Origin: Nectonema munidae
Lineage: Eukaryota > Nematomorpha > Nectonematoida > Nectonematidae
Direction of reading: 5' to 3'
Length of the DNA stretch: 64,000 nt
Assembly (NCBI GenBank): GCA_030549495.1
Contig: JAUIRK010001041.1
Span: 1,302,001 to 1,366,000, forward strand
Part shown: in pieces, positions 58,301 through 64,000 of the stretch
How positions within the stretch are numbered: the stretch's first letter is position 1
How the letters are laid out: each line of letters opens with the position of its first letter
The notes under the pieces: generated by a model
What the model saw: the letters and a program-made list of their open reading frames with translations, nothing else
The model's database searches: none
Told to the model about the DNA's origin: nothing
Translations under genes and position numbers: made by a program

Positions 58301-59649
58301 CATTAAACCCAGAAAATTTAGGCTGTATCTTCTCGTTGATTGAATATAAAATTATCAAATCGCAAGGTAATGATAAAATAATTGATACATTGTAGATCAG
58401 AAATCAATAGCTAACATTAAAAATGTTTATGCATGTAAATATAAAACCGTTTTCAACTAGTATGCTCTTTATATTCCAAAAATGTAAAGATATAGTCTGA
58501 AAATTTATTCTTAATAAATTGCAGATATAAAGATTGAGAGAGTGTTTCGTTAATATGAGCATATGCGCGTCCCTATGTATTAATACTATTATCGGGATAG
58601 GAAAAATTCATAACTTTATCCGGGTAAGAAACTACAATTAGTAGTTAATTAATTTTGATAAATTTTACCCGCATATTCATACATTTTAACACAAGTGTTT
58701 TCAAAAAATAACTTTATTAAGAAAAATTATTACAATATTTGCAAGTTATGATTTTTCTTCTCTGAAGAATAAGCAATTCTTTCTTGATGATTTTTTACAA
58801 ATAAAAAAACATATTTGAAGTAAAAAAAATGAATCATATGTTTTATTTCCGACGAAAGACGAGGGTTAAGAGAGTTAGATAAGGGTCAATTTCGAACCAG
58901 AATCAATATCTCAATGGTAAGATCACGATTTGCACATTTACCATTTTGTCGAATCCGTTTTACGCAATCTTAATTTGCCAATTCCGAGTTTGTATGGGTA
59001 TTAGTGTGTTAACCAGTTTGCTACTTAGTTACATATTTTAAAATCATAATTATTTTAATTTAATTTAATGAGGCTTATATGTAAAGAGTTTATTTGTAAA
59101 AAGTTTGCAATTTGAGACTCAGCAAGCTGACACAAATTCTAGTTAATGCACTACACCACTGCTGTTAGAATTTCGTCCTCAAACATAAACATTTTTTGCA
59201 TATTTAAAGGGAAACAGATCAAAAGTTAGGAGAATAAATTAGATTTTGTAAGATTGCATGAAAATCTTACGCTTTTGAGAGTATTGCAGATGGGAAATGT
59301 GTGATGGCAAAGGATAGGGAGGGTGTATTGGGAACAGGAATTCTGAATTTCTTTAAATAATGAGATCAAGTCCACGGCATTCTGGATGTGCCGTTCTAAG
59401 ATTTCCTGAAAGAAGTTAGCGCGTAAGAAAGGATAAAAAGAAATGTTAAACTTGAATTGCACTTGAGAAAGATTATTGGGGATGTAGATGTATTGATTCT
59501 TGAGAAACTTGGAGCATGTGTAACCGATGTAGAGTTCGCACACACCCGATCTTTCAGTTTCGCCATTTTTCACGCTGTTGACGTTTTGTAAAACTCGCAA
59601 ATGACTGAAGTCATCTTTTTCTTTGAGTTGAAGATCATCGAATACACCA
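40095..59649 (-). CDS. Ror: Ror-family receptor tyrosine kinase-like protein, kinase domain degenerate; N-terminal exon missing
   Basis: Single-pass receptor of the Wnt-binding Ror family. Twelve exons (59649-59463, 59405-59271, 57927-57726, 57658-57428, 56135-55921, 54464-54329, 53497-53288, 48710-48579, 46460-46244, 42579-42354, 40560-40437, 40357-40095) give about 760 residues: Frizzled cysteine-rich domain (ten Cys), kringle (six Cys), one transmembrane helix followed by RKKRKRR, kinase-like domain and an 87-residue Ser/Asn-rich tail. Domain order and stretches such as LHQFLIMHSP, RWMSPEAIM and [28 protein letters not shown] are diagnostic of Ror. Phases agree across every junction (that after the transmembrane exon is least certain). 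The kinase domain lacks DFG and looks catalytically inactive. No Ig domain is visible upstream; fly Ror also lacks one. The signal-peptide exon was not located. Confidence 0.96.
40437..40560 (-). CDS. Ror: Ror exon: end of kinase domain and start of tail
   Basis: KAHIKLLEIAESNNSRNG follows IAFR from the previous exon, as DIHVRLRSW follows PRFK in vertebrates. Then CGCNQKSVQA and KLKDWETP. Donor A/GTAAGT, phase 1. Confidence 0.85.
40561..42353 (-). other. Ror intron, 1.8 kb
   Basis: Contains a CpG-rich patch (about 40690-40830) with a plus-strand open frame that I do not recognise. The rest is AT-rich and featureless. Confidence 0.5.
42354..42579 (-). CDS. Ror: Ror exon: C-lobe of kinase domain
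   Basis: [36 protein letters not shown] and CPEYVYTIMLECWHNIPSQR. The structural Asp of SDAWSFG and the Arg of PSQR are kept. Closely matches vertebrate ROR1 in this stretch. Acceptor TTTTTCAG, donor AGG/GTAAAA. Confidence 0.95.
42580..46243 (-). other. Ror intron, 3.7 kb, with LINE insertion
   Basis: Mostly the LINE at 43080-45333. No host exon seen. Confidence 0.7.
43080..45333 (+). mobile_element. Decayed LINE (CR1/Jockey-like), reverse transcriptase region
   Basis: In order: KHNTWMAVELLRRSLQKDAE at the start; RT blocks IFPEILKISKIVPIFKKGSK, ITNYSPVSVVPIISKVFEKI, SVPQGSVLGSLLFIVYLNEV, CYAYADAMTLLFKG (the catalytic YADD has become YADA); then VKAKLMLYKSLVEPIMTYS and a C-terminus CFCNTRNCYICNNC. 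At least three frame changes. The copy ends with CTTT microsatellite units at 45318-45333. The endonuclease is absent. Opposite in orientation to Ror. Confidence 0.88.
46244..46460 (-). CDS. Ror: Ror exon: catalytic loop and activation loop, degenerate
   Basis: ISSQIANALSYLCEKKFVHG then DVATRNILIGKN: HRD is HGD, with the Asp and Asn kept. The next stretch HTKVSLLDHTLETYSS aligns with ROR HVKISDLGLSREIYSA, so the metal-binding Asp is Leu and the Gly is lost. The activation loop is about five residues short, going straight to NGKPLRWMSPEAIM. Donor AT/GTAAGA, phase 2. Confidence 0.94.
46461..48578 (-). other. Ror intron, 2.1 kb
   Basis: Contains piggyBac-type repeat remnants (47015-47500) and a GTTATCGTTA-rich patch (48355-48465). 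No exon seen. Confidence 0.5.
47015..47500 (+). repeat. Remnants of a TTAA-type (piggyBac-like) repeat
   Basis: TTTGGAACATAA and TTTCATCTTCGTCTGC at 47018-47054 match the MITE at 4320-4458. GCCAATGTTCCCATTTTAG (47217) resembles its terminal GCCAATGTTCTTATTTTGG. No transposase is recognisable. Confidence 0.4.
48579..48710 (-). CDS. Ror: Ror exon: hinge region of kinase domain
   Basis: GTSIIKECLCLVYAFDCDSW, then DLHQFLIMHSP and CSDSGIENVI, aligning with ROR GDLHEFLIMRSP. Phase 1 at both ends with donor A/GTAAGC. The exon is too short to stand out as an open frame. Confidence 0.92.
49452..49520 (-). repeat. tRNA-derived SINE family B
   Basis: The complement reads AATGGTAGATCCAGGTTGTC (A-box-like), GAGCTCGATTCCTG (B-box-like) and CATCTGTCCAGCTATGGAAG. 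The last block is shared with 62412-62480. Confidence 0.6.
49978..52394 (+). mobile_element. piggyBac element with recognisable ends
   Basis: The motif CCCAATGACTCC occurs at 49978 (forward), 50332 (reversed) and 52253 (forward, directly after TTAA). A decayed reversed end (GTTGGGTTAT) is at 52389-52398. This encloses the transposase remains at 50544-52063. The forward and reversed pairs at each side resemble the terminal plus internal inverted repeats of piggyBac. Flanking target sites are ATAA and TTAT, each one change from TTAA. Orientation is opposite to Ror, in whose intron it lies. Confidence 0.7.
50544..52063 (+). pseudogene. Broken piggyBac transposase (PGBD-like)
   Basis: Acidic N-terminus MDEQVHFTYLQNAIDYISAD; then ERDYWCQQKDIECPIFPSTM and SRNRFQELKKFLHCANND; the core block LSIDERHGCKQFIRNKLIRF followed by GFKTWVLASSTGVPYKLEIY; later NIQRRKKGCGKIKVSQP and YNKGMGGVDPFDQFLSMYRP, both typical of piggyBac. 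The reading frame changes about five times. The C-terminal cysteine-rich domain was recognised only as a trace near 52100 (CLLCKKRQK). Confidence 0.85.
52962..53063 (-). repeat. tRNA-derived SINE family A
   Basis: The complement reads CAGGGCGTGAGTAAGGTTGG, then TCTTGGGTTCGATCCCGCAT (B box) and CTCATAGTTCGATACCAGTG. Close to the family consensus, so probably young. It ends before the GCAATTGTGCC block. Confidence 0.8.
53288..53497 (-). CDS. Ror: Ror exon: glycine loop, VAIK lysine and alpha-C region
   Basis: Joined in phase, the loop reads LGKGEFSIVYSGEL, a normal GxGxFxxV. RNIAIKML keeps the ATP-contacting lysine. The alpha-C stretch NHAAFIFNLNHPNLIEM aligns with EASLMAELHHPN, placing His where the salt-bridge Glu should be. 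The exon start (after GTTAAG at 53498) is chosen because it alone keeps the frame. Confidence 0.9.
53498..54328 (-). other. Ror intron, 0.8 kb
   Basis: AT-rich; I see nothing in it. Confidence 0.5.
54329..54464 (-). CDS. Ror: Ror exon: juxtamembrane and start of kinase domain
   Basis: TAKIALPAYSEVVPLQ, then NPNNIVLLQELGKG, where LSAVRFMEELG stands in vertebrate ROR. Donor G/GTAAAG, phase 1, splits the glycine loop. Confidence 0.9.
54465..55920 (-). other. Ror intron, 1.5 kb
   Basis: AT-rich; I see no element or exon in it. Confidence 0.5.
55921..56135 (-). CDS. Ror: Ror exon: transmembrane segment and juxtamembrane
   Basis: ENDAYLNMTDFTN, then a hydrophobic stretch LILISGFSLIAFFFILVFF running to FFCC, then the stop-transfer run RKKRKRREK. 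The downstream end is uncertain: donors AAA/GTTTGT (55921) and TCA/GTGACT (55909) both leave phase 0, as the next exon needs. Confidence 0.85.
56136..57427 (-). other. Ror intron, 1.3 kb
   Basis: AT-rich; no supported feature. Confidence 0.5.
57428..57658 (-). CDS. Ror: Ror exon: kringle domain
   Basis: Six cysteines in kringle spacing: HTCFSKRGAAYAG, GAKCKNWL, HNYCRNF, KKPWCYTN, LPEICSIPRC. RNF and PWCYT match the conserved CRNPxG and PWCYT blocks. Phase 1 at both ends; only 67 bases from the preceding exon. Confidence 0.94.
57726..57927 (-). CDS. Ror: Ror exon: end of Frizzled cysteine-rich domain
   Basis: LLCEDECEMIEKNICHQEYS, then IPDCSKLP and ATKCIRVGV, CRD cysteines 6 to 10. Aligns with vertebrate ROR ELCRDECEVLESDLCRQEY. 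Ends in phase 1. Confidence 0.93.
57928..59270 (-). other. Ror intron, 1.3 kb
   Basis: AT-rich; no supported feature. Confidence 0.5.
59271..59405 (-). CDS. Ror: Ror exon: middle of Frizzled cysteine-rich domain
   Basis: 45 codons, acceptor AACTTCTTTCAG, donor AGC/GTAAGA, phase 0. EILERHIQNAVDLI and CSQYTLPILCHHTFPICN carry CRD cysteines 3 to 5 in the usual LCHxxFPxC pattern. Confidence 0.92.
59463..59649 (-). CDS. Ror: Ror exon: start of Frizzled cysteine-rich domain
   Basis: Acceptor CTGTTTTTAG, entered in phase 2. It encodes an acidic leader (GVFDDLQLKEKDDF), then GVCELYIGYTCSKFLKNQYI, the first two CRD cysteines. It ends at NNLSQ/GTGCAATTC before a 57-base intron that is open in frame and looks like coding sequence if not removed. 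Confidence 0.85.
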
Positions 59650-61211
59650 CTAAAAACAGGTGTAAACTAAATAGTGCCAACTTTTAAACATTTTATAGAT
59701 CTTATCACCCCCGTCCCTAAAGAAAGAATGGGGATAACTTCGGGGATCAAAAAGATATCCTTGGGAATAAATTTCCTAGGAAACTGACCATTTTTGTTTT
59801 CCTTTTCACTAAACTAATTCGGTTATAACGAAGACTTTTTATAAATCCTAATTTGCTACATGTGACAGAGGGTAGTAAAAAATTCTACACAAAAAATAAT
59901 TTATCTTTTAAGCAAAAAATTATTCATATGAGTTACATTTTTAATGCCTAAAAAAGTTTAACTAAAGTAAATAATTAAATTGTTTTTAAAAAAAATTTAA
60001 ATTTCTTTTAGTTTTATTTTATTTTATTCAAAGTTTTAAAAATTTTATTTTTCACTGCTCATCTTTTTAAATTTAGTATTTTAAATTTTGAAGCATACTT
60101 TATTGACTTTCATTCTTAGTTCAGATATAAGGAATTTTGGTTGAAACAAATTAAATATAAAGATCTTCACAAATTTTTTATATCCTCGTTTCTACTCTAT
60201 AATGTTTAAAATATATGATGTAGAGAAAAAGGGTAAAAAAAACGAAAAAAATTTAGATCGAAGAAAAAAATTTAATTAATTAATTTTTTTTTTTAATTAT
60301 TTAAAATTTATTTATTAGACTTTCATAATTATAATATTTTAGTTTGATTAAATTTAAAAAAAAAATTGATTTATCAAAATACTTGCCAGCATTTTAGAGT
60401 TTTAACCTAAAAACTAAAGAAAATAGGGATATTTTTTCGCTTTTGTAAATCGCAAATCGGAATCATAACTTTCAAGTCTTATCCTTCACAATAGTATTAG
60501 TATTTTTCTGCAGAATGTGTTTTATAAGTCTTATACATCATAAAATATCTATAAATGTTATATTTTGTTAGCAATTTCAAACAGTTTATATATATTCACC
60601 AAATTTTATAATACGTTATTTTCAAAAAAAAAAAAGCAAATCAAAATATTTAAAAAAAAGAAATCTTTTTTTTATAAAAAAAAATTAAAAATAGCCGTAA
60701 GTTTATTCAGAAATTTCTTGTCTTTAACATGTGTTGTCCAGGTTCAAATTCGTAACAATTTGTACTAATCTCTATTCTGATACTAAGGTTTATTTGGCAT
60801 TCAGTTTGTATCTTTTCTATCATACAAAAAAATTCTTTTACAATTAGTCTTTGAGTTTGGAATTTCATTTTTATAAAGTATAAAATGATTTATTATTTAT
60901 TTTTAGTAAATAAATGGAAAAAAAATTTTTTACATTATTTTTAAATCACGATTTTAACTAAAATTTTTATCGCGAAATAAGGAATCTGGTTGAATCCGGT
61001 CAAAATCGTGATGCATGTGGTTTATTTAGTGCCCTGGCAAACACAAGGGAGAAAATAAAAAGCATATATTTAGTGTCCCATTCAAGTGACTAATATTCAT
61101 TCTTCCATAACTTGACATATGTGTGAGATGGTGAATTTAACGCAAAAAGACAGGAACAGAGGCGAAATAAAGTAAATTATTACCTACTAAATAAAGTAAA
61201 CGTAATGAAAT
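59650..61211. other. Region upstream of the first located Ror exon
   Basis: A signal-peptide exon of Ror is expected here or further right, ending in phase 2, but I could not identify one. Very AT-rich. Confidence 0.4.
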
Positions 61212-61315
61212 TTAGTTGTACTTTGAATCAGATAAGGAAGTGTCAATGTCAAAGGAAAGATCTGAAAAATCAGGCAACTCAAATGAACTTTTCTTCTTTT
61301 CAACACCTTTTTTCT
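61212..61315 (-). CDS. Candidate terminal exon of an unknown gene
   Basis: After a good acceptor (TTTACTTATTTTAG), entered in phase 1, the frame reads KKGVEKKKSSFELPDFSDLS then FDIDTSLSDSKYN and a stop at 61212. A basic patch followed by an acidic, Ser/Asp-rich end, as in many disordered C-termini. AATAAA occurs about 190 bases downstream. No domain is recognised. If real, its other exons lie to the right, and Ror must begin between 59.65 and 61.2 kb unless the genes interleave. Confidence 0.4.
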
Positions 61316-62411
61316 CTAAAATAAGTAAAATTAAGTTTGCATAAAAGTGTTAATATAAGCTTAAACTTTTGAAGTTCAATGAATCAACAAAACTTACAAA
61401 TCAACGTTTATCAATTGAAACAAAAAATGTCAAAGTTTATTCAACTCCGATTCTAAATCCAAAAATTGGACTTAAATGATCTTTTAATACTGAAAAAAAT
61501 CTACTTCGACTCTCATTCCAACTACTAAATTTTATCGGATATCGACTCCTCTCACTTTAAAATCTCTGATTCCACCGACTCGAGGATACGAATCCGAAAC
61601 TCTGGTTTTCACAATAAAACAACCAAAATCAAGACTTCTTATAAAAGTGCTCCGTCATTATTTTTACACGTACTCAAAGATCAAACTAGAGCAAATGCCA
61701 ACCTTACACAAAAAAATTTCCCTCCAAATTTTTTTATATATTTTTTATACAAAAAAAGCTTATATTTAAAAATAATTGAGTATAAGTTTTAAAATTCAGT
61801 CTACTAAAAACTTTGTTATACACGCTATTGTACATAAACTTATACTAAATAAATTTTTTAAAAAAATTTTTAATAAAAAATAAAAAAAATTACTTTCTCA
61901 ATTTTTTTTGCCTTTTATACAAAAAAAATTTTAAACTTAATTAATATAATTTAAATTTACATAATGAAGATAAATAAAAAAAACTTAAAATTTTAAATAC
62001 CCGTCAAAGAGGGAATTGCAAGTATAGAATTTGAAACATGAGTTGGTCTCTCCTCGTAGAAAAATTGGATTTGTTAAAATAACTTGAAGAAACATTTAAC
62101 TTCTGTAGTTTTTAAACTATTTTGAATATTTACTGTGAATAAAATAAAAATAGGGGTATGGGGGAATTTTAGTTTAATTTGTCATACTTTGAATGTGAAT
62201 ACATTTATTTTCAAAAATTGTGTCACGTAATGTGAGCAGCAAAATACATAATCAATCAAGCAATCAATCACAAAGAAATGGATTAATTTTAACTCAAAGC
62301 CACTTTTTATGCATAATTTTATTTTCTATATCTTTTGTATTTTTTACCTCCTTCTAATTTTATAACACTTTCTACTTTATTTAAATGTTGGGGATTTTGC
62401 TTCTTGATGTC

Positions 62412-62480
62412 TTCCATACCTGAACAGATGATGGGATGCTCGGATTGGAACCCAGAACGACTGGATCAAGACACTAAGCT
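62412..62480 (-). repeat. tRNA-derived SINE family B
   Basis: The complement reads TTAGTGTCTTGATCCAGTCG, TTCTGGGTTCCAATCCGAGC (B-box-like) and CATCTGTTCAGGTATGGAAG. It shares its order of blocks with 49452-49520 and 22549-22593. Confidence 0.6.
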
Positions 62481-63429
62481 TCTACTAAGTAAAGCGTATG
62501 GTTTAAGTTAGCAAATTATACAAACATCCTGAATATTATTATTTTTTAAATAATAGACTGGATTTGTAAGAGCATTTCCACCATACTCAATGAGGCATGG
62601 ATATGTTCAAAAAAATTTATTATCTGTAAGCATCGGTAGGAAGCATTATTAAAATCATTAATCTACACGTTATATAATAATATAATCATAATCATGATGA
62701 TGATGATTCACAACGCCTTCTATTGTAGTCGTCATGTTGTGGGATTGAGTGGTGGTGATGAGATGAATATTGCAATTCACAAAGGAAAACTTGGCGCCAA
62801 ACGTATTTCCATACGATGAAGTTGGACGAAGAAGCCAAAACAAATATATTTATATACCACTCTTATTGATTTGCGTATAAAAGTGTAGAAATAAATATGA
62901 TGATTCTGTAGATGATGCTTTGATTGTGATTCGAAACATAGGAAGAGGAGGAATGAAGCTTTCTTGATAAAGACAAAATATAATTATACTTTTCTTTGAA
63001 GACGCATGCTTTTTGATCAAGGTGCTTGCTGCTTGCTTGCGCATATAACATCACAAATACATTTTTGCGATCGTTTGTATACCACCAACAAGGGATAGAT
63101 AGATACTTCAAAAGGCAAAATATGTTCATTTTTTAAATAATTTTTTTCCAAATAAAAAAGAAAAAAAGCTGTTTTTTCCAACTTTGTAATTAAGCTTCAA
63201 GGGTTTTGTGTGCGTCATGAAATTCATTACTTTTGTGATATGAAGAGTAAAAAATGTGAAAAAGAGAACAAAAAATCGTCTTGGTTCAATAGCGCAACAA
63301 AGATAACTTTTATACATATGTGATTTCGGATCTTTTATTTTTCTACTTCTTCTAGAAGTTTGGTCTGGTGTGTTTGAGACATTCGATTTTATCTTTCCTT
63401 TATTTAGAATTGAATTAAAAAAGTTTAAA

Positions 63430-63755
63430 CATTATATAAAATGAGCGAAAAAAATAGTATTTCAAAGAAAGAAAATAAAAAAATAAAAAAAAGAATAAAA
63501 AATATTCAAAATAGAATAATATAAAATAGAATAAAAAAATAATAATTTCAAAAAATAAAAAATAAAATCAAAAAATATAAAAATATAATTTCAAAAAAAT
63601 ATTTAAAAAAGAATGGAAAAAAATAAAATTGATTTCAATAAAAGATAAAAAATAATTTCAAAAAAAAACAGATAAAATAAAATATTAAAAAATTCAAAAT
63701 TCAATTTAAAAAATAAAAAATAGAATCGAAAAAGATCAAATAGAATCTAAAATAG
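63430..63755. repeat. A-rich degenerate tandem tract
   Basis: Irregular repetition of units such as AATTTCAAAAAATAAAAAAT over more than 300 bases. No other feature. Confidence 0.8.
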
Positions 63756-64000
63756 TATATATCTCATTTTTCTGCTGTGAAAAATTTCTGACAAAAAAAG
63801 TGATTATATGTGGAATTAATATAAAAAGTCCAGCTATACGACACATTGTTTATCTAACTCGGATTATGTGAACTTCGCCTGAAAATCCATTTCAATGCCT
63901 TGGAATTGAAAGAAAGAGATTCTTATATTCTTTAAATGGCAACACTTTTGGGAATGAATGAAGATACAGTTATAAATCAGGGTGCACATCCAAGGAGGAT

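Larger units (their letters stand above)
61316..64000. other. Right-hand region with SINE and low-complexity DNA
   Basis: Contains SINE family B (62412-62480) and an A-rich tract (63430-63755). The somewhat more complex stretch at 62700-63100 has no supported exon. Confidence 0.5.

Noticed and set aside
62863-63129. 88-codon minus-strand frame as a possible Ror signal-peptide exon
   Set aside because: A GTATAA donor would fit phase 2, but the N-terminus is not a convincing signal peptide and the fit could be chance.

Overview
This is a strongly AT-rich window of animal nuclear DNA. Two spliced protein-coding genes, both on the minus strand, carry nearly all the recognisable host coding sequence; the rest is intron or intergenic DNA full of decayed transposons. 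Short GT-AG introns (57, 67 and 79 bases), tRNA-derived SINEs, hAT, piggyBac and CR1/Jockey-like LINE copies, and the gene content suggest an invertebrate, probably an arthropod. A copepod crustacean would fit, but that is inference and no species is claimed.

Left third (72-19530, minus). Six exons read in order encode the N-terminal half of an ELKS/ERC/CAST (Bruchpilot-type) presynaptic active-zone scaffold, recognised from the motif FWSPELKKE and from coiled-coil segments colinear with vertebrate ERC1. All internal junctions are phase 0. The gene runs off the left edge. A further exon at 19175-19530 may be its N-terminus. Introns hold an hAT remnant, SINEs, three LINE fragments and small inverted-repeat elements.

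Middle (19.5-40 kb). Mostly intergenic: foldback elements, SINE copies, an hAT-like remnant, a broken piggyBac transposase (33.18-34.86 kb), a suspicious homopolymer tract near 38.6 kb, and three isolated minus-strand candidate exons of unknown genes.

Right third (40095-59649, minus). Twelve exons encode a Ror-family receptor tyrosine kinase-like protein: Frizzled cysteine-rich domain (ten cysteines), kringle (six cysteines), transmembrane segment, tyrosine-kinase-like domain and a Ser-rich tail. Exon phases agree at every junction that can be assigned. The kinase domain appears catalytically degenerate: the DFG motif is gone, HRD is HGD and the alpha-C Glu appears lost. A LINE and a second broken piggyBac sit in its introns. 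The signal-peptide exon was not found. Beyond it (61.2 kb) lies a candidate terminal exon of another gene; the right end is low-complexity A-rich DNA.

The two host genes are both neuronal in other animals (Ror in Wnt signalling and neurite growth, ERC at release sites), but nothing here shows that they are functionally linked. The most interesting observation is the degenerate Ror kinase domain.
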